Shown here: positions 1 to 7,915 of the stretch, piece by piece
Numbering within the stretch: position 1 is the first letter of the stretch
How the letters are laid out: each line of letters starts with the position of its first letter
Assembly (NCBI RefSeq): GCF_014698065.1
Contig: NZ_JACJSI010000027.1
Span: forward strand, 1-64,000
Direction: 5' to 3'
Source of the DNA: Nostoc flagelliforme FACHB-838
Lineage (GTDB): Bacteria; Cyanobacteriota; Cyanobacteriia; Cyanobacteriales; Nostocaceae
Length of the DNA: 64,000 nucleotides
Notes under the pieces: generated by a model
What the model was told of the DNA's origin: nothing
Database searches by the model: none
What the model saw: the letters and a program-made list of their open reading frames with translations, nothing else
Program-made: the position numbers and the translations under genes

Positions 1-144
<144 letters not shown>

Positions 145-263
145 GTATTAAAAGGCACCACAACCTCAATAAGGGTTGTAGTTGCCGAAAATTGACATCA
201 CCCAGATTAAATAATCTCCTTGACATAAGCCAAGAAAGTGTCAATAATCCCCATTCTTTAGTC

Positions 264-293
264 ATCTCCCACCAAAAGGCGGGAGATTTTTTT
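264..293 (+). terminator. Rho-independent terminator after psbD
   Basis: ATCTCCC (264-270) pairs with GGGAGAT (281-287), an inner CC/GG pair extends the stem around an AAAA loop, and a T run follows at once. The placement fits the end of the psbD transcript. Confidence 0.85.
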
Positions 294-418
294 ATATATT
301 TTCTATATGGTTAATATCTCTAAATTTATGTGTTATGTTAGATAAAGGTTATAAACCCGGAGTAAAAACTCTGCCCTTTTAAAACTAAGACCGCTTAGGC
401 AATAAGGAGGTGATGCCC

Positions 419-490
419 ATGATAAAAAGTAGTAAATGCATGGGTCATCAGGTTGCAGTTAGCCGGCTGCGCGCCGGGGCTGTTCTCTAA
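419..490 (+). CDS. Candidate 23-aa small ORF with a perfect Shine-Dalgarno
   Basis: ATG at 419 opens 23 codons (MIKSSKCMGHQVAVSRLRAG then AVL) ending at TAA 488-490. It is preceded by TAAGGAGGTGAT (403-414), a 12-base exact complement of the 3' end of bacterial 16S rRNA, with 8 bases between GGAGG and ATG. That is far stronger than most ribosome sites in this window. The start codon sits in a hairpin stem (412-421 with 439-449), so translation could depend on RNA folding. It lies inside the terminator-ended RNA candidate and may be a leader peptide or a dual-function RNA. Product unknown. The SD match could also be chance within a structured RNA. Confidence 0.35.
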   Translation: MIKSSKCMGHQVAVSRLRAGAVL

Positions 491-592
491 AAGTTAGCCT
501 TAGTTATCTTTGAGATACTAAGTTAGCTCAATTAGCTAGGCAAGCTCGGAGTTCCTTCCGGCAGTCTGGTTGCAACCTGAAGACCCGCTAGA

Positions 593-640
593 CCGCTCTG
601 ATTTAGATCGTCCGATCTAAATCAGAGCGGATAGTTTTTT
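593..640 (+). terminator. Strong intrinsic terminator, 18-bp perfect stem
   Basis: CCGCTCTGATTTAGATCG (593-610) is the exact reverse complement of 613-630, with two bases between the arms, and TTTTTT follows at 635-640. This is the longest perfect terminator stem I see in the window. Confidence 0.85.
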
Positions 641-900
641 AAGGGTAACTTTTATTTTACCAAAGGTTGCTTTTGAAAAATTAGATGGGAATTCTTATAT
701 TTTAGAGTTTGCTTAATAAAGAAGAATATCTTGCATCAAACCTTGGGGTTTGACCAAATGTAAGCAATAAAGTCTATTTACCACACACAGGATTTATGCC
801 CTGGTTTATCCTCCCATCCTTTTTCTATGGAGAACAATAGGGGTTTAATTTTATTAAATACATAATGTAATCAAGACAACACAACTAGGAATTTTTTGAT

Positions 901-1182
901 ATGGCACAACGACTGACTGAAGCGGAAATTCAAGAAAGTGCAAAAGTTCTGTCAGGTTGGACTGTTGAAGGCTCCAAGTTGGAGATTACCCGTAAATTTA
1001 AAGATTTTATCCAAGCAATTGAGTTTGTCAATAAGTTGGTGGAGCCTGCTGAGTCGGCAGGACATCATCCAGATATAGAGATTTCCTACAACAAAGTGAA
1101 GATTACACTCACAACACATGATGCAGGCGGGCTAACGCAGGCTGACTTTGATGTAGCGCAGGCGATTTCTCAAATTAATTAA
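901..1182 (+). CDS. 4a-hydroxytetrahydrobiopterin dehydratase (pterin-4a-carbinolamine dehydratase)
   Basis: A 93-residue protein, the usual length for the PCD/DCoH family, which dehydrates 4a-hydroxy-tetrahydropterin to the quinonoid dihydropterin in the cytosol. The family signature is clear: GHHPDIEISYNKVKI (residues about 53-67) with the paired catalytic histidines, then LTTHDAGGLTQADFDVA. The ATG at 901 has AGGA about ten bases upstream. It stands alone between the RNA candidate and the porin gene. In Anabaena, from memory, a PCD gene likewise sits between psbD and an SLH-porin gene, which supports the call. A two-domain PTPS-like gene lies 5 kb downstream (6227-7099), so pterin chemistry appears twice here, though the genes are not linked in an operon. 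Confidence 0.9.
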   Translation: MAQRLTEAEIQESAKVLSGWTVEGSKLEITRKFKDFIQAIEFVNKLVEPAESAGHHPDIEISYNKVKITLTTHDAGGLTQADFDVAQAISQIN

Positions 1183-1769
1183 GTGATTTATTCTGACATC
1201 TTGCACGCAGTAACTGGAAGTCAGTGGAACAAAAGACATAGCGCGTAGCAATCTTTAAGAGGATAATTACGGGTTTTACTTTGAAGTGGATTTCAAAAGC
1301 CTTAATTCCTAAGATCGCAATAGCTGACAAACTTCCTTTGTATAGCCAAGCCAGTGTCTTTTAACTACTGTGCAATTTTTACTAGCGCAAGTGCAAGAAG
1401 TGATTTTTACTGACAAGTTGCTGAGTGTCTAAAGCTTTGAGTAATTTAGCCAAGTATGGAGCGAATGCCCTAAACCATACTCCCTGCTTAGATATATAGA
1501 TAACTCTGTGTGACAGTTATTAAGGCGATCGCTCCAATCTTGCCATCTAAATCAGATGTTTTATAATGTTATGATATAAAGATATGTTTTTGCATAAGTT
1601 AATTAGATAAGTTTTTAACCCTAAGTTAATCGTTTATTAGCTTTGCAAAAACTAGAATTGTAGTAGTGGCTAATATGCCTCATCCACAGGTTTCAATGAG
1701 ATGTCGCATTTTTGAAAATTAGGTGGATGAAACCAATTATCTAAATAAGGTGTGAGGAGTAAAGTGAAA
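1183..1769. other. Intergenic region and long 5' leader of the porin gene
   Basis: Nearly 590 bases without a credible ORF. It holds one HIP1-type GCGATCGC near 1525 and an AT-rich stretch from about 1555 to 1640 that probably contains the porin promoter. I see no tRNA, hairpin terminator or repeat array. The minus-strand ORF overlapping 1670-1870 is a shadow of the porin signal-peptide region. Confidence 0.5.
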
Positions 1770-3509
1770 ATGTCTAATCTATTGTGGAAATCCTTAGTGG
1801 TTAGCCCAGCAGTTTTGGGAGCAACATTGTTAGTTTCGACAACAGCGATTGCGTCTCCAAACACAACCACTGAAGTATCGCCAGCGGAAAAAGCAAGTGT
1901 AGCTGAAGTTGTCCAACAGCCAGAAATATTGGCGCAAACAACGATAGATCAAGTTAATCGCTACAGCAACGAAGGCAACCAAAACAACTCTCAGTCTCAA
2001 GTAACATCGGTTTCTCAATTTTCCGACGTACAACCCACCGACTGGGCATTCCAAGCATTGCAGTCCTTGGTTGAGCGCTATGGTTGTATTGCAGGTTATC
2101 CGAATGCAACTTATCGCGGCAACCGTGCTTTGACCCGTTATGAGTTTGCGGCTGGTTTGAATGCCTGTTTAGATCGGGTTAACGAATTGATTGCTACAGC
2201 AACAGCTGACTTGGTGACTAAACAAGATTTAGCTACCTTACAAAGGTTGCAAGAAGAGTTCTCGGCAGAATTGGCAACTCTACGCGGTCGCGTAGATTCC
2301 CTAGAAGCGCGGACTGCTGAATTGGAAGCTAATCAGTTCTCCACAACCACAAAACTAGTCGGTGAAGCCATTTTTGCCGTGACTGATGCGTTTGGCGGAA
2401 CTACTGGTGACAACAACAATACTGTCTTCCAAGATCGGGTACGTTTAGACCTACAAACCAGCTTCACTGGTAGAGATGTTTTGCATACCCGTCTTGCAGC
2501 CGGTAATGCACAAGCCTTTCTGCTAACGGATGATGCTGGTTTTGGTATCAATAGTGCCGAAGGTACACAAACCTTTGAAGTTAGTAGTACTGGTAATAAC
2601 AGTGTCAGAATAGACCGATTGACCTATGAAGCTCCTATAGGGCCAGCCCAAGTTTACCTTGCAGCTAGTGGTGGACGACACAGCCATTATGCTGCTGTGA
2701 ACAATCCTTACTTTTTTGACACCACTGATGGCGGTAACGGCGCTTTATCTACCTTTGCTTCTGAAAGCCCCATCTATCGGATTGGTGGTGGTGCTGGTAT
2801 AGCGCTCAATGTACCTCTTGGTAGAGGTCAGGGTATTTTAGGAAATAGCTCAATCACTGCTGGTTACTTGGCGTCACAAGCTAATAATCCTGGTCTTGGT
2901 CAAGGTCTGACCAATGGCGACTATGCAGCTTTAGGGCAGTTGAACTTTAGTGTTGGCGATCGCTTGGCTTTAGCTGCTACCTATGTACATGGATATAGTG
3001 CCAGTGGTGCTTTATTCGACTCTGGTACAGATGGAGCAGTTGGTACTGCGGCAGTAGGTACTGGACAAGCTAACTTTTTAGGTAATGCAGCAGGTCTTGC
3101 TACAGGTGTTGCAACCCCATCTTCAAGCAATTCCTACGGTGTGTCGGCTGCGTTTAGACCCAGCGACAAACTATCCATTAGTGGCTTCATCTCTTACCAT
3201 GACGTTGCAGGTGTTGGTGCAGGTGATGATTATGAAGCTTGGAGCTACGGTCTTGGGGTAGCCTTACCTGATTTCGGTAAAAAGGGTAACGTTTTAGGTG
3301 TTTTTGCTGGTGCAGAACCCTATTCCTTTAACCGCCCAGGTTTTGGCGGTAATAATGATATACCCTATCACTTTGAAGGCTTCTACAAGTATCGTGTGTC
3401 CGATAACATCTCTGTTACTCCTGGTGTAATCTGGTTGACCTCTCCTGGCCAAAACAGCGATAACGATGATGCTATTATCGGTACCCTGAGAACAACTTTC
3501 ACCTTCTAG
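1770..3509 (+). CDS. SLH-domain OprB-type outer-membrane porin
   Basis: A major cyanobacterial outer-membrane porin. From ATG 1770 it has an N-terminal signal peptide (LLWKSLVVSPAVLGATLLV... ending near AIASP), an SLH domain (FSDVQPTDWAFQALQSLVE, GCIAGYP, LTRYEFAAGLN) that binds the peptidoglycan layer, a coiled coil (LRGRVDSLEARTAELEANQ), then an OprB-like beta-barrel ending in phenylalanine (TLRTTFTF), as outer-membrane proteins do. The frame is open upstream to GTG 1752 and GTG 1764, but GAGGAG at 1754-1759 lies ten bases before ATG 1770, so I prefer that start (579 aa). A terminator follows. Substrate not deducible; roles in small-molecule or ion diffusion are known for the family. Confidence 0.92.
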   Translation: MSNLLWKSLVVSPAVLGATLLVSTTAIASPNTTTEVSPAEKASVAEVVQQPEILAQTTIDQVNRYSNEGNQNNSQSQVTSVSQFSDVQPTDWAFQALQSLVERYGCIAGYPNATYRGNRALTRYEFAAGLNACLDRVNELIATATADLVTKQDLATLQRLQEEFSAELATLRGRVDSLEARTAELEANQFSTTTKLVGEAIFAVTDAFGGTTGDNNNTVFQDRVRLDLQTSFTGRDVLHTRLAAGNAQAFLLTDDAGFGINSAEGTQTFEVSSTGNNSVRIDRLTYEAPIGPAQVYLAASGGRHSHYAAVNNPYFFDTTDGGNGALSTFASESPIYRIGGGAGIALNVPLGRGQGILGNSSITAGYLASQANNPGLGQGLTNGDYAALGQLNFSVGDRLALAATYVHGYSASGALFDSGTDGAVGTAAVGTGQANFLGNAAGLATGVATPSSSNSYGVSAAFRPSDKLSISGFISYHDVAGVGAGDDYEAWSYGLGVALPDFGKKGNVLGVFAGAEPYSFNRPGFGGNNDIPYHFEGFYKYRVSDNISVTPGVIWLTSPGQNSDNDDAIIGTLRTTFTF

Positions 3510-3548
3510 AGGGTTGACTATCCACTAACAATTTTTAACTCTATTTCT

Positions 3549-3575
3549 CCCCGCCATGAGGCGGGGCTTTTTGTT
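3549..3575 (+). terminator. Rho-independent terminator after the porin gene
   Basis: CCCCGCC (3549-3555), loop ATGA, GGCGGGG (3560-3566), followed by CTTTTTG and more T. It lies 40 bases after the porin stop codon. Confidence 0.9.
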
Positions 3576-3857
3576 TTCAGTAGTAGCAATAGATAAACTC
3601 CTGTAGTTAACCGGAGTATACTAGAAAAGTTAGGAGTGGTGGCGGGTTTGATATGAATAGGCCAAAGTAGGCTAGTCATTGTAATGCCCACTCTACAAGT
3701 GGCTTACCCGTGAGCAACTTTTTATGAACAATCTTTTCTAATAGAGGTTGGCTGTATAAAGTTACAGATTGTGTAATATCCTAACTCTGCCAATTTTAGA
3801 TTTTGAATTTGGGATTTTTAGATTTAAAGAAAAATCTGAAATCAAAATTGAATAACT

Positions 3858-3889
3858 TCTAACTCCTAACTTTTAACTCTTAACTTACT
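3858..3889. repeat. Tandem heptamer repeat (TAACTCC/TAACTTT type)
   Basis: Four to five head-to-tail heptamers of the form CTAACTC, CTAACTT, TTAACTC, TTAACTT directly upstream of the Rrf2 gene. Similar heptamers recur near 4341-4407, 6132-6160, 13712-13755, 31590-31614 and 56578-56623, so this is a dispersed short repeat family. The rest of 3576-3857 is AT-rich with no gene. Confidence 0.75.
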
Positions 3890-3896
3890 ACTGCTT

Positions 3897-4334
3897 GTGG
3901 AACTATCGTGTAAATCAGAATACGCAATTTTGGCCTTATTAGAGATGGCCGCTCATTACGAAAGCGGCGAACCGCTGCAAATTCGACAAATTGCAGCACA
4001 ACAAAACATACCTGACCGCTATCTGGAACAGCTATTAGCAACCTTAAGGCGTGGGGGCATAGTCAAGAGTCAGCGTGGGTCAAAAGGTGGCTATCTGTTA
4101 ACGCGAGAACCCCGAAAAATTATCCTTTTTGAGATTTTAGAATGTTTAGAAGGCTTAGAGGTGCGGACTGGTGAAGAAAACGTTAATTCCAAAACAGTAG
4201 ACAGTTCGGTTATAGAAGAAGTTTGGCAAGAAGCAAGTCATGCGGCAAATTCAGTGTTACAAAAATATACGCTCCAGGATCTTTGTGAAAAACGAAATTC
4301 CCGGCGGCAGTTGGATATCATGTACTACATTTAG
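3897..4334 (+). CDS. Rrf2-family transcriptional regulator (CymR-like candidate)
   Basis: A 145-residue winged-helix regulator from GTG 3897. It opens with ELSCKSEYAILALLEMAAHY and continues with IRQIAAQQNIPDRYLEQLLA, GGIVKSQRGSKGGYLL and ILFEILECLEGLE, the typical Rrf2 fold sequence. The three clustered cysteines that hold an Fe-S cluster in IscR and NsrR are not seen in the expected region after the wing, so it is more like CymR, which lacks a cluster. The next gene, 77 bases downstream on the same strand, is a cysteine synthase. In Bacillus, CymR works as a complex with CysK, so regulation of cysteine supply is a reasonable inference. Start choice: the GTG is the only early start that keeps the conserved N-terminus. 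Confidence 0.88.
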   Translation: MELSCKSEYAILALLEMAAHYESGEPLQIRQIAAQQNIPDRYLEQLLATLRRGGIVKSQRGSKGGYLLTREPRKIILFEILECLEGLEVRTGEENVNSKTVDSSVIEEVWQEASHAANSVLQKYTLQDLCEKRNSRRQLDIMYYI

Positions 4335-4340
4335 TCAAGA

Positions 4341-4407
4341 GTCATTTGTCATTTGTTGATGACTAATGACCAATGACGAGTAACTAATAATTAATAACTA
4401 AGGACTA
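4341..4407. repeat. Degenerate heptamer tandem repeat
   Basis: The spacer between the Rrf2 gene and cysK parses into successive 7-mers: GTCATTT, GTCATTT, GTTGATG, ACTAATG, ACCAATG, ACGAGTA, ACTAATA, ATTAATA, ACTAAGG. It fills almost the whole intergenic gap, so any cysK-specific promoter must lie in or overlap the repeat. Confidence 0.7.
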
Positions 4408-4411
4408 AATT

Positions 4412-5374
4412 ATGCGAATAGCTCGTAACATTACAGAACTGGTTGGTCGTACTCCCCTGGTGCAATTAAACCGTATTCCTCAAGCAGAAGGATGTGTTGC
4501 GGAAATTGTGGTGAAACTGGAAAGTATGAACCCATCGGCATCAGTCAAAGACCGGATTGGAGTGAGTATGATTAACGCCGCAGAGGAAGAGGGGTTGATT
4601 ACTCCTGGAAAGACAGTATTGGTAGAACCCACTTCTGGAAACACAGGAATTGCCTTAGCAATGGCAGCAGCAGCAAAGGGTTATAGATTAATTTTGACAA
4701 TGCCAGAGACGATGAGTGGAGAGCGTCGGGCAATGTTGCGAGCATACGGGGCAGAACTGGAACTAACGCCAGGTATGGAAGGCATGAGTGGGGCAATTCA
4801 ACGGGCGCAGCAAATAGTTAACACTACACCAAATACCTATATGTTGCAGCAGTTCCGCAATCCAGCTAATGCAAAAGTGCATCGAGAAACTACATCTCTT
4901 GAAATCTGGGAAGATACCGATGGACAAGTAGATATAATCGTCGCAGGGGTAGGCACAGGTGGTACGATCAGTGGTATAGCAGAAGTGATTAAAGCACGCA
5001 AGCCTAGTGCCAAAGCGATCGCAGTTGAACCAGCCAATAGTCCAGTCTTATCTGGGGGACGACCAGGGGCACACAAAATCCAGGGAATTGGTGCTGGGTT
5101 TATTCCCCAAGTTCTCAAGATAAAATTGATTGATGAAGTAATTACCGTCACCGATGAAGAAGCGATCGCCTATAGTCGGCGTTTGGCGAAAGAAGAAGGG
5201 CTACTATCTGGTATTTCTAGCGGAGCAGCTTTATGTGCAGCAATTCGCGTCGCCCAACGTCAAGAAAATAAGGGACGTTTAATTGTGATGATTCAGCCCA
5301 GCTTTGGTGAGAGATATTTGAGTACACCGTTGTTCCAAGACCTGGAAACAAGGTTAGCCGCTAGCATCAGCTAA
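4412..5374 (+). CDS. cysK: Cysteine synthase (O-acetylserine sulfhydrylase), PLP-dependent
   Basis: A 320-residue fold-type II PLP enzyme making cysteine from O-acetylserine and sulfide in the cytosol. The PLP lysine lies in [12 protein letters not shown] (about residues 35-46). [10 protein letters not shown] is the substrate-binding asparagine loop, GTGGTISG grips the PLP phosphate, and GISSGAA is the conserved C-terminal motif. Length and motifs fit the CysK/CysM family; the [11 protein letters not shown] form looks CysK-like, but K versus M cannot be settled by eye. It follows an Rrf2 regulator on the same strand, and a J-domain gene begins 15 bases after its stop, so these three genes may share a transcript. 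Confidence 0.93.
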   Translation: MRIARNITELVGRTPLVQLNRIPQAEGCVAEIVVKLESMNPSASVKDRIGVSMINAAEEEGLITPGKTVLVEPTSGNTGIALAMAAAAKGYRLILTMPETMSGERRAMLRAYGAELELTPGMEGMSGAIQRAQQIVNTTPNTYMLQQFRNPANAKVHRETTSLEIWEDTDGQVDIIVAGVGTGGTISGIAEVIKARKPSAKAIAVEPANSPVLSGGRPGAHKIQGIGAGFIPQVLKIKLIDEVITVTDEEAIAYSRRLAKEEGLLSGISSGAALCAAIRVAQRQENKGRLIVMIQPSFGERYLSTPLFQDLETRLAASIS

Positions 5375-5389
5375 CGATAAATTGAATTA

Positions 5390-6091
5390 ATGGTCAATTC
5401 TAAGCACGTTTCTAACCATTACGAAACTCTCAAAGTTAGTCCAAGTGCAAGCCAAGCGGAGATTAAACAAGCTTATCGCCGCTTGGTTAAGTTGTTTCAT
5501 CCTGACAGCAATCAGGAAACAGCCGATCGCGAACAGATAATTAGCATTAATGCAGCCTATGAAGTCTTAGGCGACAACCAAAATCGCCGCAATTATGACC
5601 AACAACTGCAAGATGACTCTCAAAAATTAAATAGCGATCGCCAACAGCGTACAGCATCAGCGCAAAGTCATTACCAGACAAGACGAAAAACCGGACGGGA
5701 TGTTGACGAGCAAGTTGAAGAATGGCTGCGCCAAGTTTACCAACCTGTAAATCGCTTGCTTTGTAACATTCTCTATTCGTTAGAAGAACAAATGGATCAA
5801 TTAGCTGCTGATCCCTTTGATGATGAGTTGTTAGATGAGTTTCAGGAATACTTAAAGGCCTGTCGAGATGACCTTAAGCAGGCACAAATTACTTTTCGCT
5901 CTCTGCCAAATCCGCCTAGTTTAGCAAGAACCGCGGCTCACCTCTACTACAGCCTTGATCAAGTAGGAGATGGACTCGATGAATTAGGTTATTTTCCTTT
6001 GAACTACGATGAGCGTTATTTACACACAGGTCATGAACTATTCCGCATAGCTTCGAGATTGCACTGTGAAGCACAAGCATCTGTTACATAA
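5390..6091 (+). CDS. J-domain (DnaJ-like) protein
   Basis: A 233-residue protein with an N-terminal J domain (about residues 10-70): NHYETLKVSPSASQAEIKQA, then the HPD motif in LFHPDSN, and INAAYEVLGDNQNRRNYDQQ. J domains stimulate Hsp70 ATPase. The G/F-rich, zinc-finger and C-terminal domains of true DnaJ are absent. The C-terminal half is acidic and helical with no family I recognise, so this is a class III type J protein with unknown client. It starts 15 bases after cysK, so it is probably co-transcribed. The ATG has no strong ribosome site. Confidence 0.87.
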   Translation: MVNSKHVSNHYETLKVSPSASQAEIKQAYRRLVKLFHPDSNQETADREQIISINAAYEVLGDNQNRRNYDQQLQDDSQKLNSDRQQRTASAQSHYQTRRKTGRDVDEQVEEWLRQVYQPVNRLLCNILYSLEEQMDQLAADPFDDELLDEFQEYLKACRDDLKQAQITFRSLPNPPSLARTAAHLYYSLDQVGDGLDELGYFPLNYDERYLHTGHELFRIASRLHCEAQASVT

Positions 6092-6226
6092 TTATTGGGC
6101 ATAGGTCAATATCGCTGGATATCAAAGGATAGATGACTAATGACTAATGACACATAACTTAGGATTTAGTTTATGCTGGAAACAGAAAAAGATTAAGAAA
6201 TTTTAAATTCTGCTCATAGTGTACTC

Positions 6227-7099
6227 ATGCAATGTATTGTTAATCGCCGCGCCCAGTTTTCGGCAAGTCATCGCTATTGGTTGCCAGAACTGAGTGAAGC
6301 CGAAAATATTGAAAAATTTGGTGCTTGCTCTAGATTTCCTGGACACGGACATAACTATGTTGTATTTATCTCCCTTGCCGGGGAATTGGATGAATATGGC
6401 ATGGTGCTGAACTTGTCTGATGTAAAACAGGTAATTAAACGGGAAGTTATAAGTCAATTGGACTTCTCTTATCTCAACGATGCGTGGGCAGAATTTCAAG
6501 AAACTCTGCCCACCACCGAGAATATTGCACGGATTATTTGGCAGCGACTAGCACCTCACTTACCTTTAGTCCGTGTGCAGTTATTTGAACATCCTGAACT
6601 TTGGGCAGATTATACGGGAAACGCAATGGAAGCCTACCTCACCATCAGTACTCACTTTAGCGCCGCCCATCGGCTAGCTCATCCTAACCTCAGTAACGAA
6701 GAAAACAATGAGATTTATGGTAAGTGCGCCCGTCCTCACGGTCACGGACACAACTATCATCTAGAAGTTACCGTGAAAGGGGAAATTGATCCACGCACTG
6801 GCATGATTGCCGATTTAGGGGCATTGAACCAAGTAATAGAAGATTATGTAGTAGAGCCATTTGATCACACCTTCTTAAACAAAGACATTTCTTACTTTGC
6901 TGAAGTTGTGCCCACTGCTGAGAATATCGCACTTTACATTAGTAATCTACTGCGATCGCCTATTCAAGAATTGGGAGCTAAACTTTACAAGGTGAAGCTT
7001 ATTGAAAGTCCCAATAACTCCTGCGAAATTTACTGTACTGAATCTGAATCAAATTCAGTCAGCGCAGCCGCGAGTCAACCAGTATTAGCAAGGATTTAG
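6227..7099 (+). CDS. Tandem two-domain 6-pyruvoyl/6-carboxy-tetrahydropterin synthase family protein
   Basis: A 290-residue protein made of two PTPS/QueD domains in one chain; the family is usually a single domain of about 120-150 residues. Domain 1 (about 1-130) has FSASHRYW, GACSRFPGHGHNY and PTTENIA. Domain 2 (about 135-275) has FSAAHRLAHP, GKCARPHGHGHNYHLEV, DLGALNQVI, DHTFLN and PTAENIALYI. Both keep the three zinc-binding histidines (one in the S-A/S-H motif, two in GHGHN) and a cysteine at the catalytic position, so both may be active or form an internal dimer. It could make queuosine precursor or a biopterin; the sequence alone does not decide. It stands alone, with repeats on both sides. 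Confidence 0.9.
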   Translation: MQCIVNRRAQFSASHRYWLPELSEAENIEKFGACSRFPGHGHNYVVFISLAGELDEYGMVLNLSDVKQVIKREVISQLDFSYLNDAWAEFQETLPTTENIARIIWQRLAPHLPLVRVQLFEHPELWADYTGNAMEAYLTISTHFSAAHRLAHPNLSNEENNEIYGKCARPHGHGHNYHLEVTVKGEIDPRTGMIADLGALNQVIEDYVVEPFDHTFLNKDISYFAEVVPTAENIALYISNLLRSPIQELGAKLYKVKLIESPNNSCEIYCTESESNSVSAAASQPVLARI

Positions 7100-7129
7100 G
7101 CAATTGAAAATTTAGGCATTTTTAATAAT

Positions 7130-7300
7130 TCGCAATTCGTAATGACGCTCGATGACTCGCTAACGCTGCGCTAACGTAATTCGTAATTATTAAAATTAGT
7201 CCTTTCAAAGTGACTTGTAAAATTTATTTGATTCTGTCTGTGTCTTTGCGGTCTAAAAGTAATTTATTTAACCGCAGAGTCACAGAGGACACAGAGTAAA
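7130..7300. repeat. Palindromic repeat region (Nostoc-type)
   Basis: Contains ATTCGTAAT copies around 7134-7190 and an imperfect inverted repeat: CTGTGTCTTTGCGGT (7238-7252) against ACCGCAGAGTCACAG (7271-7285), two mismatches. It lies between the convergent PTPS and Uma2 genes and might terminate either transcript weakly. Confidence 0.65.
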
Positions 7301-7325
7301 AAAGATGAGTGGAAAGAATCCAAGG

Positions 7326-7883
7326 CTAGAACAGTTTGCTGACTAAGCAGTTGAAACCAGGTAGCAAAGGACTTGTTAACTCATCTTGACTAAATAAAGT
7401 AGCTGCTAACTTTAATGCAGCTTGTTCACGGCGATAAACTTCAACTTTCTTCTGTATAGAATCGCAAATCCAATATTCTTGAACCCCTTGGACTGAGTAC
7501 AGCTTTAGCTTTGTTTCTTTGTCACGTTTTTCGTTTTTTTCACCGGGGGATAAAACCTCTACAACTAACTCCGGTGCGCCCGTGAGATGTCCAGCTTCAT
7601 CTAGCAAGTTTTTTAAGCGTTCATGACTTGCCCATACCACATCAGGGATCACATTGTCAGAATCTGAGAAAATAATTCCAGGTGCGATCGCAGCTTTACC
7701 TAAACCAGTTTCATCTGACCAATTGTTAAGAACTGTAACAATATTGCCACAACTTGATTGATGATCCCAACTAGGTGATTTGGTCACAAAGAGTTCTCCG
7801 TCTATAATCTCATAACGATTTTTGCGATCGCCAGCAAATAGTTCTAAATCAGCAGTCGTCCAACGCACTGGAGTTGTTTGCAT
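7326..7883 (-). CDS. Uma2-family restriction-endonuclease-like protein (DUF820)
   Basis: A 185-residue member of the Uma2/DUF820 family, very numerous in cyanobacteria, with a PD-(D/E)XK nuclease fold. Visible landmarks are RYEIIDGELFV, then PDVVWAS, PELVVEVLSPGEK (the core D/E-x-K element, about residues 102-115) and VQEYWICDS. Biological role is unsettled; links to mobile DNA or defence are suggested for the family but not shown here. It is a single gene downstream of the broken PrsW-like gene, with no toxin-antitoxin partner visible. Confidence 0.85.
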   Translation of the reverse strand: MQTTPVRWTTADLELFAGDRKNRYEIIDGELFVTKSPSWDHQSSCGNIVTVLNNWSDETGLGKAAIAPGIIFSDSDNVIPDVVWASHERLKNLLDEAGHLTGAPELVVEVLSPGEKNEKRDKETKLKLYSVQGVQEYWICDSIQKKVEVYRREQAALKLAATLFSQDELTSPLLPGFNCLVSKLF

Positions 7884-7915
7884 AGAAACCCCCTAGCATT
7901 TTTCTAAATCATATT

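Larger units (their letters stand above)
345..640 (+). ncRNA. Candidate structured non-coding RNA or attenuated leader, family not recognised
   Basis: About 300 bases that look like a highly folded transcript. Visible helices are GATGCCCATG (412-421) with CATGGGTCATC (439-449, one bulge), a GC-rich hairpin near 461-481, CTTAGT/ACTAAG near 500-525, and a possible long-range GGTTGCA (451-457) with TGCAACC. It ends in a perfect 18-bp inverted repeat (593-610 with 613-630) followed by a T6 run, which is a very strong intrinsic terminator. No gene follows within 260 bases, so it looks like an independent short transcript. It does not match rnpB, tmRNA or SRP RNA as I remember them. The 5' end is a guess from a TATGTT-like -10 near 335. 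Confidence 0.5.
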
